This document shows positions 45,485-54,316 of a stretch of DNA of 64,000 bases, piece by piece (within the stretch, counting starts at the first letter, position 1; the number at the start of each line of letters is the position of its first letter). Under the pieces are notes generated by a model, which did not search any database, was not told where the DNA came from, and worked only from the letters and a program-made list of their open reading frames with translations. Both the position numbers and the translations under genes were made by a program. Source of the stretch: Glaciecola sp965660625 (lineage in GTDB: Bacteria > Pseudomonadota > Gammaproteobacteria > Enterobacterales > Alteromonadaceae); contig CBFIAR010000005.1 in assembly GCA_965660625.1 (NCBI GenBank), positions 62,001 to 126,000 of the forward strand. The letters run 5' to 3'.

Positions 45485-46564
45485 TTAACGCTTCCTATCT
45501 CTCTTCAAGTTTATCGGTTGGATGCTCGACAATATGTCATCAGATTCTAAATGGCGTAAAAAGTCTTCAGCAAGACGGTCTGATTGTTTAATGGTCTCAA
45601 GCCAGTATTTGATCCTTTGATCAGCATCCATGTCCTTAAAATCTTGCCTATCTGGTATTTTTGAGTAAGGGAGCTTAGCTACAAATTCATGACTTGGCAC
45701 CAACATAACGACATTTTCGTAGCTACTTTCGTGGCATTGCCTACTTGGCACATTTTTATCAAACCAGCCCGGCGTGGGCGTATTATAAAAGTGAGGATAA
45801 AGCACCAATTCTGATTGTTGAAAAGCAAGGTCAAAATGATAATCAATAATACCACCATCACGATAAATTCCCGGCTTCGCACTGGGTATGTCTTTTATGC
45901 CCTCTAATACCATAGGTATTGAACCCGAAGCCATCAAAGACGGTACGAAATTATCCTCACCTAACAAATAATAGTCTGTTGGAAAATGATAAGGGTCAGA
46001 GAATAAATCTTGCTTTGGTTTAGATGAAAACACGGCGCGCGTAAATTGCCTTGAGATGGATTTTCGTTTTACCATATTTCTTGCTGCGGCAATCGATAAG
46101 CCCAATAACTGTGATGTTTTTCTCTCAGAAGCAACTAAGCCATGGCAGTGCTGAACAAAAAAGTGCACATTTTTTTTGCTTGAGTTAAGCGCTTCAGAAA
46201 TACCGGTTTCACCAAGCATTCTGTATAAGAGCTCATATCCCTTTTCAGTAATTTCTTTGGCCTTCGGTTTTTCTGAATACACAGTTCGGGCATAGTTATT
46301 GGCTAGCCTTTCAATTGCTTCAGCAGGTTTATCTTGTGCTAAACAAGCTGCACGAAAAGCACCCGCTGAACTGCCCATGATATCAATTGATGCAGACGCT
46401 GAATCGAGAAATTCGGGAAACATAATTTTATCTAAACCGGCTAGTACAAACCACTTGGGTCCTCCAGAAGCCCCCAAAAACCCACCAAATAGTCCAGCGT
46501 GAAAGCCTTCTTCTTGAATTCTTTTACGTGCAACGCTACCCGCATAAATATTGAGTGAAGACAT
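45485..46564 (-). CDS. Patatin-like phospholipase
   Basis: A 359-residue serine acyl-hydrolase of the patatin family. The oxyanion loop is GASGGPKWF, the nucleophile elbow is GSSAGAF (GxSxG), and YRDGGIIDYHFD carries the Asp of the Ser-Asp dyad (DGG). These cytosolic or membrane-associated enzymes release fatty acids from phospholipids; the substrate is not known here. No signal peptide. It stands alone downstream of the tRNA-Val gene on the opposite side of a 240-base promoter region shared with the ACT gene. Confidence 0.88.
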   Translation of the reverse strand: MSSLNIYAGSVARKRIQEEGFHAGLFGGFLGASGGPKWFVLAGLDKIMFPEFLDSASASIDIMGSSAGAFRAACLAQDKPAEAIERLANNYARTVYSEKPKAKEITEKGYELLYRMLGETGISEALNSSKKNVHFFVQHCHGLVASERKTSQLLGLSIAAARNMVKRKSISRQFTRAVFSSKPKQDLFSDPYHFPTDYYLLGEDNFVPSLMASGSIPMVLEGIKDIPSAKPGIYRDGGIIDYHFDLAFQQSELVLYPHFYNTPTPGWFDKNVPSRQCHESSYENVVMLVPSHEFVAKLPYSKIPDRQDFKDMDADQRIKYWLETIKQSDRLAEDFLRHLESDDILSSIQPINLKRDRKR

Positions 46565-46805
46565 CTAGGCCCGATCATCCTTTCCAGTGTATACAAATTC
46601 GCTGTATAGTTTGCGTTAAAACAAGACGTAAATACAGTTCAATTAGACATTTTATTAGGTTTTAAAAATGCAATTTAACGATTAATAATCGAAGTGCACG
46701 TTATATAGACAATTAACATTTACTATTTAAAACATGGTGTTATACACTTAGGCATAAGTCGCACACAAGGTTATCCACAACTTTCGTGGATAAGAGAGAA
46801 TAACA

Positions 46806-47189
46806 TTGGGAAAACAAACACTTTCGGTTTTAGAGTCTACATTTGCAATTCATTCCTTGAGTGAAGAGCAAGCAATACCTTCATCGGTGCTCAGTAGTGA
46901 CTTTTATTTTATCGGCAAAACACACGACGAACTCTCGTTGGTAGTAAAACAAGAGATCCAAATTGAAGCAATTGAATCTGACTACGATTGGCGGGTACTT
47001 GAGGTATTAGGCCCTCTCAACCTTTCGATGGTAGGCATTATGGCTGAAATTGGAGCTGTTCTCGCCGCAGCAAAAATAAGTATATTTGTTGTTTCCACGT
47101 TCGAAACAGACTATTTTTTGGTAAAATCAAATACATTATCGAAGGCCATTGCTGCACTAAAAAAAGCGCGCTACGACATCATCCAATAA
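46806..47189 (+). CDS. ACT-domain protein
   Basis: A 127-residue protein with two half-ACT (CASTOR-like) modules: FIGKTHDELSLVV and then LNLSMVGIMAEIGAVLAAA with IFVVSTFETDYFLV. ACT domains bind amino acids and usually regulate enzymes. Here no enzyme domain is attached, so a stand-alone sensor or unknown function is likely. The start is TTG after AGAGAGAATAACA. It precedes the ArsC-like/dapE operon by 50 bases. Confidence 0.75.
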   Translation: MGKQTLSVLESTFAIHSLSEEQAIPSSVLSSDFYFIGKTHDELSLVVKQEIQIEAIESDYDWRVLEVLGPLNLSMVGIMAEIGAVLAAAKISIFVVSTFETDYFLVKSNTLSKAIAALKKARYDIIQ

Positions 47190-47239
47190 GTAACGTTTGT
47201 TAATATTGAAAAGTAATCAAATACGAGGATACAAGACAA

Positions 47240-47584
47240 GTGACAAAGCTATACGGCATACCAAATTGCGACACTATCAAAAAAGCGAAGAAGTGGCTGA
47301 ATTTAAACGAGATCGAATATCAATTCCATGATTATAGAAAAGATGGAATAGACAGCAAGTGGCTCGCAGAAACCGAAACAAAACTGGGTTGGGAAAATAT
47401 GCTCAATACGCGCGGGACGACTTTTAGAAAATTGCCTGAGGATCAAAAAAACGCGATCAATAAACAAACGGCTTTGGCACTTATGCTTGAATTTCCAGCC
47501 ATGATAAAGCGCCCTATTCTGCTTTCGGAAGGTAACTATTATGTTGGCTTTAGTGCAGCAAACTACAGCGCGGTTTTTGCATGA
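47240..47584 (+). CDS. ArsC-family thioredoxin-fold reductase (YffB type)
   Basis: A 114-residue protein of the ArsC/Spx-like family with thioredoxin fold. GIPNCDTIKKAKKWL has a single Cys at the N-terminal active site, and RPILLSEGNYYVGF ends the fold. The E. coli homologue YffB lies next to dapE as here and is thought to be a glutathione-linked reductase rather than an arsenate reductase. The start is GTG after ACGAGGATAC. The stop overlaps dapE by four bases (ATGA). Confidence 0.9.
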   Translation: MTKLYGIPNCDTIKKAKKWLNLNEIEYQFHDYRKDGIDSKWLAETETKLGWENMLNTRGTTFRKLPEDQKNAINKQTALALMLEFPAMIKRPILLSEGNYYVGFSAANYSAVFA

Positions 47585-48711
47585 TGCGCGACGTTATTCA
47601 AACGACATTCGATTTAGTTTCTCGTCCCTCAGTTACGCCAGAAGACGAAGGCTGCCAAGTTTATATGAATGCTATTTTAGAGCCTCTTGGTTTTACAAAT
47701 GAACCGATGGTGTTCGAAGATACTACGAATATGTGGTCGCGCAAAGGCAAGAATAAACCGGTTTTTTGCTTTGCTGGACACACAGATGTAGTGCCAACGG
47801 GGCCTGCCGAAAGATGGCTGTATCCCCCTTTTGAGCCGACCATTGCAGAGGGTTTTATCTATGGTCGTGGCACTGCCGACATGAAGGGAAGTTTGGCCGC
47901 GATGCTGTGCGCAACCGAACGCTTTGTAAAAGATTACCCAAATCATAAAGGCTCTATCGCGTATCTGATTACCAGCGACGAAGAAGGCCCTTTCATCAAC
48001 GGCACAACTAAAGTCATTGATACTTTGGAAGCTCGCAATGAAAAAATTGACTACTGTATTGTTGGTGAACCCTCAAGTACAACCTATACAGGAGATGTGA
48101 TTAAAAATGGACGAAGAGGGTCATTAACTGGCGATCTTATCGTGAAAGGTATTCAAGGACATGTAGCCTATCCTCACTTAGTAAAAAATCCAATTCATGC
48201 CGTTTCCCCGGTATTGGCTGAATTAGCTTCTACGACATGGGATCAAGGCAATGAATTTTTTCCACCAACTAGCTTTCAAGTATCAAATATACATGCTGGA
48301 ACCGGTGCGGGGAATGTTGTGCCAGGAACGGTTGAAGTCTGCTTCAACTTTCGATTTTCAACGGAAGTCACTGACCAAGAACTGATAGCAAAAGTTATCG
48401 ACATATTTGCAAAGCACAACATCGACTATGATATTAAGTGGACGTTTAATGGACAACCCTTTATAACAGAGCGAGGCACATTGATTGATGCGGTGGTTCA
48501 AAGTATAAAAGATATTACAGGTATAGATACTGAGTTATCGACAGCCGGAGGAACGTCAGACGGACGATTCATTGCGCCCACAGGTGCACAAGTTATTGAG
48601 TTAGGTCCAGAAAATGCGACCATCCACAAATTGGATGAGCGCGTTAATATTGACAATCTGAAGTCACTAGAAAACATATATTACGCCACATTAGTGCGTG
48701 TTCTAGCATGA
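47581..48711 (+). CDS. dapE: Succinyl-diaminopimelate desuccinylase
   Basis: A 376-residue di-zinc M20 peptidase-family enzyme. It removes succinate from N-succinyl-LL-diaminopimelate in the lysine and peptidoglycan precursor pathway. Metal ligands are seen in FAGHTDVVPTGP (His), GRGTADMKGS (Asp), SDEEGP (Glu pair) and GGTSDGRF (C-terminal part with a later His). The central dimerisation lobe (about 180-290) has PTSFQVSNI. The length matches E. coli (375). It overlaps both neighbours by four bases, so translation is coupled. Confidence 0.97.
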   Translation: MMRDVIQTTFDLVSRPSVTPEDEGCQVYMNAILEPLGFTNEPMVFEDTTNMWSRKGKNKPVFCFAGHTDVVPTGPAERWLYPPFEPTIAEGFIYGRGTADMKGSLAAMLCATERFVKDYPNHKGSIAYLITSDEEGPFINGTTKVIDTLEARNEKIDYCIVGEPSSTTYTGDVIKNGRRGSLTGDLIVKGIQGHVAYPHLVKNPIHAVSPVLAELASTTWDQGNEFFPPTSFQVSNIHAGTGAGNVVPGTVEVCFNFRFSTEVTDQELIAKVIDIFAKHNIDYDIKWTFNGQPFITERGTLIDAVVQSIKDITGIDTELSTAGGTSDGRFIAPTGAQVIELGPENATIHKLDERVNIDNLKSLENIYYATLVRVLA

Positions 48712-49385
48712 TTTCCGCACAGCAAATACTTGGCTTAAATGATCAGCATGTTGTTCAGGTTGATGATAAGCACCGGCTACAACCTGCCGTCAAAAAGGCT
48801 TTTTTAGCAATGCAAAAAGCGGCAAGCTTTGAAGGCCATGATTTGCAAATAGCGAGCAGTTATCGTAGCTTTTCACAGCAAGCCCGTATTTGGAATCGAA
48901 AATGGAGCGGCGAACTGAAACTAAACACTCTTGATGGCGACGTCCTCGATACAAAGTCCTTAAGCGACGTTCAAAAAATGCATGCAGTCTTGCTCTGGTC
49001 TGCACTGCCTGGAGGAAGCCGCCATCACTGGGGAACTGATTTTGATATTTATGACCGCGCCAAAGTAGCTGCTTGTGGTGCGCCATTTGAACTTGTCACA
49101 GAAGAATATGAGAGTAACGGTCCGTGTGCTGAATTAGCCAAATGGGTGCTGGTAAACGCAACTAAATTTGGTTTTGAACTACCGTATGCTGAATACGCAG
49201 GTGGCGTCGCCGCTGAGCCTTGGCATCTGTCCTACACTCCCGTAGCGTCGCAGATTATTACGGCATTTTCTGTCGAATTACTGCGTAAGCAATTAATTGA
49301 ATCAGGCATTTTGGGCTTGAATACTGTATTGTTGCATCTTAATTCGTTATTTGAGCGTTATACGTTAAATCGAGGAAGCAAATGA
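48708..49385 (+). CDS. M15 family D-alanyl-D-alanine carboxypeptidase (VanY type)
   Basis: A 225-residue zinc peptidase of family M15B, which trims D-Ala from peptidoglycan stem peptides. SSYRSFSQQARIW is the family N-terminal block, GGSRHHWGTDFDIYD holds the HxxxxxxD ligands, and EPWHLSY carries the third ligand. No signal peptide is visible, so the protein may act in the cytoplasm as an LD/DD peptidase on recycled muropeptides. It is coupled with dapE, and DAP is part of its substrate, which fits a cell-wall unit. Confidence 0.9.
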   Translation: MISAQQILGLNDQHVVQVDDKHRLQPAVKKAFLAMQKAASFEGHDLQIASSYRSFSQQARIWNRKWSGELKLNTLDGDVLDTKSLSDVQKMHAVLLWSALPGGSRHHWGTDFDIYDRAKVAACGAPFELVTEEYESNGPCAELAKWVLVNATKFGFELPYAEYAGGVAAEPWHLSYTPVASQIITAFSVELLRKQLIESGILGLNTVLLHLNSLFERYTLNRGSK

Positions 49386-49555
49386 GCACTTGGGTTGTTG
49401 TTACCATTATTGTGATTGTTTTAGCCTTTATCATAAGCACCATCACAGCATTACTCAAATCTAAGCCATTTCATTTTTCGGAAGAGTTTGAAGAGGCGCA
49501 AGCGAAACAATCGAACAACAAAGATAAGAAGGACGATAGCAGTGGTCTGATTTGA
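49382..49555 (+). CDS. DUF2897-like small membrane protein
   Basis: A 57-residue protein: one N-terminal transmembrane helix (TWVVVTIIVIVLAFIISTI) and a short charged cytosolic tail (EEFEEAQAKQSNNKDKKDD). The size and layout match the DUF2897 family of Alteromonadales, which has no known function. The ATG overlaps the stop of the M15 peptidase gene by four bases, so it is the last gene of the yffB-like/dapE operon. It is 11 bases from the convergent HIT gene. Confidence 0.75.
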   Translation: MSTWVVVTIIVIVLAFIISTITALLKSKPFHFSEEFEEAQAKQSNNKDKKDDSSGLI

Positions 49556-49566
49556 TTGCTCTCTTA

Positions 49567-49989
49567 TTAAAACACCGCTCCTTGTGTTTTTAATGAATCA
49601 CGGATCTTGTCAATCAATATTAAAGCTTCACTTTCCTGATAATTTACCATCGCTTGACGCCCCCAAACAGGAGCCGGCCAAGCCACATCTGTTTTAAATC
49701 GGCAAATATGGTGCACGTGCAGTTGAGAAACCACATTTCCAATAGCTGCCACGTTCAGTTTATCCGGAGTAAAGCCTCCTTTTAATGCCTTACTGAGAAG
49801 AGCTGACTCAAGCCACATCTGACTTTGTTGCAATTCATTCAGGTCAATAACTTCAACAAGATTGTTTATCTCAGGTATCAGCACACACCAAATAAATTGG
49901 CTATCGTTGATCAACCTAACTTGTGAAAGTGATAATTGACACACAAAGTAGCTGTCATTTTGTAAACGCTCATCTAGTTCAAATCTCAC
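49567..49989 (-). CDS. HIT-family hydrolase
   Basis: A 140-residue protein of the histidine-triad family (nucleotide hydrolases or transferases). The active-site triad is QLHVHHICR (HxHxH), near residue 92. VVSQ and WPAPVW around it match the small proteobacterial HIT proteins with an unknown natural substrate. It overlaps the astE-like gene by 11 bases and is probably co-transcribed with it. Confidence 0.9.
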   Translation of the reverse strand: MRFELDERLQNDSYFVCQLSLSQVRLINDSQFIWCVLIPEINNLVEVIDLNELQQSQMWLESALLSKALKGGFTPDKLNVAAIGNVVSQLHVHHICRFKTDVAWPAPVWGRQAMVNYQESEALILIDKIRDSLKTQGAVF

Positions 49990-51001
49990 AGCGCACCACC
50001 GTCAATAATGCTCTCTGCCCCAGAGCTACGTTAGCATTTGGAAACACAATAGCTTCATCGTCCTCAAGAGCACGATATTCTTTATCACCATCTGTTGCTA
50101 ATAAGCTTCCTTTTTGAAAGCCTGTAAAGTTTGGGATGTTGTCAGCAAAATGCAGTTTAAAATCAGCAGTGTGCTTATCAATAACTTGTTTAACGTCAAA
50201 TACATCAAGTGGGCATTCATCAAGCGGCGGCAGAATAGGCTCTTGCTGGGTAATAAGTTGCGTCAACATTTCTATCACCTTACTAAAGCTTGCCATATCA
50301 TTTTGACCAAAAGGCTTCACTTTACCTAGCTCTATAGTAAAACTGTGCGCGTTATAATTGCGCGAAGTATAGTAGCTAAAAGTGGATGTCGGCGATTGCG
50401 AGAGCAGGATAGTATGTACTGCACAGGCTGACAAAAATCTCAACTGCTGTTTGTTGTATTCGTGTCCGTGCAGATAAGGATAAACAACAAACTTCTGGTT
50501 TTTTGATTCTCTAATAGCGGTATGCAAATCGTAGTGAATACGCTTGGAGTCTGAATGAGATGAAGGATGTGTTGAATCATTCTCAAAAAAGCGATGTACT
50601 TCACGCTTTAGTTCTTGTGCTCGCACTTGCTCTTGATTATCGATAGAGAGCGAAGCATTAAATAACCTGTTTAGATTTTCTTCAACAAATCGCTCCCCAC
50701 TATTTATTGCTGGTAAGTTACCAAAAATGAACATAATACGGTGTTGAGTCTTTATTTTTTCTTGCAACAACGCTTCAACTAAGGCTTCACAAATTTCTAT
50801 GGGCGCAGTTTCATTGCCATGCACACCTGAGGAAAGCACAATACTTTTAGTTGATTGGATTGACGCAGGGGCAAATGTAATAACGCCCGGACAGCAGGTT
50901 TCAACTGTCGTGCCATTACTCAATTGGAAACTTTGTTTAGGTTGAATTGTCTCAGGAAAAAATCTTGAGCGAGCTAAAAAGGTGTTTGAATCTGTTGACA
51001 T
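49979..51001 (-). CDS. astE: Succinylglutamate desuccinylase AstE
   Basis: A 340-residue zinc carboxypeptidase-like enzyme that releases glutamate from N2-succinylglutamate in the last step of the AST arginine degradation pathway. The metal and catalytic pattern is visible: GVHGNETAP (HxxE), FVEENLNRLF (Arg) and YDLHTAIR (His). YLHGHEY and SFTIELGKVKP (catalytic Glu) follow. The other ast genes are not here, which is common in this group. It overlaps the HIT gene. The family also contains aspartoacylases, so the substrate is not certain. Confidence 0.82.
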   Translation of the reverse strand: MSTDSNTFLARSRFFPETIQPKQSFQLSNGTTVETCCPGVITFAPASIQSTKSIVLSSGVHGNETAPIEICEALVEALLQEKIKTQHRIMFIFGNLPAINSGERFVEENLNRLFNASLSIDNQEQVRAQELKREVHRFFENDSTHPSSHSDSKRIHYDLHTAIRESKNQKFVVYPYLHGHEYNKQQLRFLSACAVHTILLSQSPTSTFSYYTSRNYNAHSFTIELGKVKPFGQNDMASFSKVIEMLTQLITQQEPILPPLDECPLDVFDVKQVIDKHTADFKLHFADNIPNFTGFQKGSLLATDGDKEYRALEDDEAIVFPNANVALGQRALLTVVRCEI

Positions 51002-51034
51002 GGCTTCTAATGAGAATGGTTGAACACCGCCAAA

Positions 51035-51493
51035 TCATATCATATATTCTTGAAGCAAACCTGATAGGACTTTGGAAAGCTCATTATCATATAACTGACT
51101 CGGTGACAGATTGATTGAAACGGTAATATTAATGCCTTTGCTATTTAAATTTCTAACTCGTTTAAAAGCATGTAATATTGTCCGGTGCCCTAACTAGTTC
51201 ATCATGTTATATGATTCTGCTGCCTCAATTAGGCTACCGGGAGAGAGAACGTGAGTTCGATTCACTATCTGCAGTAAAATATCGTCGCCAGCTTTATGAT
51301 CAAAAGCACTCGAAACGTCCGAAAAGCGCATAACGTCCACCAACATTAGAGAAAAATGTGGGTGTGACGCTGCTACCCCTTCGATCATATCAATAAAGAG
51401 ATTTCTATTTGGAAGCGTTGACATACTTCGGTGCTTGCGAGCTATATAAAAATATGCGCCGAAAAAAGTGAATAAGAAATTTACTGTAAGCAC
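51035..51493 (-). pseudogene. Degenerate GGDEF-EAL gene with internal deletion
   Basis: The remaining frame starts with one membrane segment and the beginning of a GGDEF domain (STLPNRNLFIDMI, LMLVDVMRFSD). It then jumps directly to EAL sequence: LSPGSLIEAAESYNMMN, an amber codon at 51194-51196, then LGHRTILHAFKRV and INLSPSQLYDNEL in the same frame, and ends at a TGA (51035). The GGDEF signature and the EAL motif itself are both missing, so neither activity is possible. It joins the other decayed c-di-GMP genes in this window. Confidence 0.8.
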
Positions 51494-51544
51494 CCTAACC
51501 GACAGTGTAAAGACATAGACTGTTTTTATGAAATTTTAAATAAA

Positions 51545-51568
51545 AAAGCCAACAAAAAAGTTGGCTTT
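51545..51568 (-). terminator. Intrinsic terminator after glgP
   Basis: AAAGCCAAC and GTTGGCTTT form a 9-bp stem with a loop of A's. On the minus strand it is followed by a T-run, 26 bases after the glgP stop. Confidence 0.85.
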
Positions 51569-51593
51569 AAAAAGTAAAAGTGTGTTTTATTGA

Positions 51594-54122
51594 TTAACTC
51601 ACTTCACACGGCGTTAACTTCCAGATACGTTCGACGTAGTCGGCAATCGATCTATCGGAGGTAAATTTACCCATTTTAGCCGTATTTAAAATCGCCATTC
51701 TAGCCCATCTTGATTTATCTCTGTATGCTGCATCGAGTGCCTTGTTAGCCTCACTATAAGATTCAAAGTCAGCTAAACACATATATGGATCACCGCCCGC
51801 TAACATACTATTTTTTAATGATGAGAGTGCCCCTGGTTGACCAGGAGTAAAGTAATCACCGTCTAACCAATCTAATACTGCTTTCACTTCCTTGTTTTGA
51901 TAATAAATATCGTACGGATTATAACCTTTTCTTGATAGTGCAGTAACTTCATCCACTGTCATGCCAAATATGAAAATATTGTCATCCCCCACTTCTTCCG
52001 CAATTTCTATATTAGCTCCGTCCAGTGTACCAATCGTGACCGCTCCGTTGAGCGCTAATTTCATATTGCCGGTACCAGAAGCCTCCTTGCCTGCCGTAGA
52101 AATTTGTTGAGATACATCCGCCGCAGGTATCATTTTTTCAGCGAGTGACACACGGTAATTTGGTAAAAACACGACCTTAATTTTATGGTTAACTCGAGGA
52201 TCGTTATTTATCTTATCCGCTACTTTATTTATTGCAAAAATGATGTCTTTTGCCAATGTATAGCCTGGCGCTGCTTTAGCACCAAAAATGAAGACACGAG
52301 GATGCATGTCGTAGTCGGGAGTTTCCAACAATCTCCGATATAAGGCCATAATATGCAGTAAGTTTAAATGTTGACGCTTATATTCATGTAAACGTTTAAT
52401 TTGAATATCAAAGATAGCTTTGGTGTCGACACTAATACCCGTTTGATGCTTAATTTCAGCGGCGAGCGCCTCTTTATTTTTTTGTTTCACCTTCATAAAC
52501 TGATTCTGAAAGGTTTTGTTGTCAGCAAATTCGGACAGTTTGGCTAAGCGCGTAAGATCCGCAGGCCAATCATCTCCAATTTTTTTACCAATCAAGTCAG
52601 ATAATAATGGATTACATGCCTTCAGCCAGCGACGGGGCGTTATGCCATTTGTAACATTAGTTAACTTACCAGGCCAAAGTGCTTCAAATTCGGGAAACAA
52701 ATTCTCTTTTACTAATTTTGAATGAATTTCTGCAACACCATTTACGGCGAACGAACCGATAACAGACAAGTTACCCATTCGCACCATTTTTTCTGTATTT
52801 TCCTCAATGATAGAAAGCTTCGCTTTCATCACATTATCGCCTGGCCATTTTTTCTCAACTAGGGCTAAGAAACGATGGTTGATCTCATAAATAATCTCGA
52901 TGTGTCTTGGCAAGATTTTTTCAATCATTCTCACTGGCCATTTTTCTAAGGCTTCAGGTAATAAGGTATGATTTGTATAGGCGAATGTTTTGCTGCAAAT
53001 ACCCCAAGCGGTATCCCAATCAAGTTCAGCTCTATCGACTAAAATACGCATTAATTCAGGAATGGCTATCGCTGGATGGGTGTCATTAAGCTGAATGACA
53101 ACTTGTTCAGAGAAACGACTCCAATCATCACCGTGAGCCCGCTTATAACGACGAATAATATCTTTTAGAGAACACGCGCAAAAGAAATATTGTTGAATTA
53201 GACGCAGTTCTTTGCCTGCTTCAGTTTCATCATTTGGATACAACACTTTAGAAATCGTTTCGGCTTGAATGTTTTCTCGTTGTGCGTCAACATAACCACC
53301 TGAATTAAAAACATCCCAGTTGAAGTAATCTGACGATTCGCTTTGCCACAAACGCAACACGTTCACTGTTTTAGCGCCATAACCGACAATAGGAATATCC
53401 CACGGAACGCCTTTGACGATATTCCCCGGGTGCCATTCTTTTTGCACACGTCCGTTCTCACCATACTTGGTTTCCACGTAGCCAAAAAGTGGCACCTCTT
53501 GAATCGACTCAGGGCGACAAATTTCCCATGGGTTGCCGTAATCTCTCCAGCTATCAGGCCTTTCGATTTGCGCACCATTCTTAATTTCTTGGCGAAACAA
53601 ACCGTGCTCATAGTGAATACCGTAACCAATAGCAGGAAGTTCCATGGTTGCTAACGAGTCAATAAAGCAAGCAGCGAGACGACCTAAGCCTCCGTTACCC
53701 AATGCCATATCAGGCTCTTCCTCAAGCACATCGGTTAGTTCAACACCTAATTCCTTCAATGCAGCGTCGGCAGTCTCGAACAAATTAAAGTTATGCATGT
53801 TGTTAGAAAGAAGCCGCCCCATTAAAAATTCAGCAGAAAAATAATGAACAGCGCGCGTATCATTCATATAGTGTGTTTTTTGCGTTGTACGGAGGCGTTC
53901 TAATACGAGTTCTTGCATAGCTGCACTGGTGGCTTTCCACCATGCGTGATTATCCGCTTTATTTTCATCGGTTCCTAATGTGGAGTGCAAATGCCTCACG
54001 ATAGCCTGCTTGATGTCAGCTTTAGAATAGGAAGTTTCAGACGTATTTATACTCTGCGTTTTTGCTGACTTTCTTGGTGTTGCTTTACTAGAAGAACCGG
54101 TGGCTTTATTGGAAGATGCCAT
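51594..54122 (-). CDS. glgP: Glycogen/starch/alpha-glucan phosphorylase
   Basis: An 842-residue PLP enzyme that releases glucose 1-phosphate from alpha-1,4-glucans. The PLP lysine block reads EASGTGNMKLALNGA, followed by TIGTLDGANIEI. PALGNGGLGRLAACF-like sequence (DMALGNGGLGRLAACFIDSL in two pieces) is the N-terminal family mark. The first 40 residues are Ser/Thr/Lys-rich and variable. It lies 194 bases after pgm, which turns its product into glucose 6-phosphate. Glycogen synthesis genes are not in the window. The ATG has AGAGAGA upstream. Confidence 0.96.
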   Translation of the reverse strand: MASSNKATGSSSKATPRKSAKTQSINTSETSYSKADIKQAIVRHLHSTLGTDENKADNHAWWKATSAAMQELVLERLRTTQKTHYMNDTRAVHYFSAEFLMGRLLSNNMHNFNLFETADAALKELGVELTDVLEEEPDMALGNGGLGRLAACFIDSLATMELPAIGYGIHYEHGLFRQEIKNGAQIERPDSWRDYGNPWEICRPESIQEVPLFGYVETKYGENGRVQKEWHPGNIVKGVPWDIPIVGYGAKTVNVLRLWQSESSDYFNWDVFNSGGYVDAQRENIQAETISKVLYPNDETEAGKELRLIQQYFFCACSLKDIIRRYKRAHGDDWSRFSEQVVIQLNDTHPAIAIPELMRILVDRAELDWDTAWGICSKTFAYTNHTLLPEALEKWPVRMIEKILPRHIEIIYEINHRFLALVEKKWPGDNVMKAKLSIIEENTEKMVRMGNLSVIGSFAVNGVAEIHSKLVKENLFPEFEALWPGKLTNVTNGITPRRWLKACNPLLSDLIGKKIGDDWPADLTRLAKLSEFADNKTFQNQFMKVKQKNKEALAAEIKHQTGISVDTKAIFDIQIKRLHEYKRQHLNLLHIMALYRRLLETPDYDMHPRVFIFGAKAAPGYTLAKDIIFAINKVADKINNDPRVNHKIKVVFLPNYRVSLAEKMIPAADVSQQISTAGKEASGTGNMKLALNGAVTIGTLDGANIEIAEEVGDDNIFIFGMTVDEVTALSRKGYNPYDIYYQNKEVKAVLDWLDGDYFTPGQPGALSSLKNSMLAGGDPYMCLADFESYSEANKALDAAYRDKSRWARMAILNTAKMGKFTSDRSIADYVERIWKLTPCEVS

Positions 54123-54316
54123 AATTTTATCTCTCTTTATGAAAATAACTGCCTGTAACTTTATTACAGGCAGTGATATAAAGCCATCACAAACTCATGC
54201 AAACGTATGCACAACTGTTAATATAATGTAAAATTATTAGACTTTTTAAATTAACTCCTTTCTATTTTGTAATATATTTACATTTTAACAACAATTTAAA
54301 TTCATAACTATAACAA

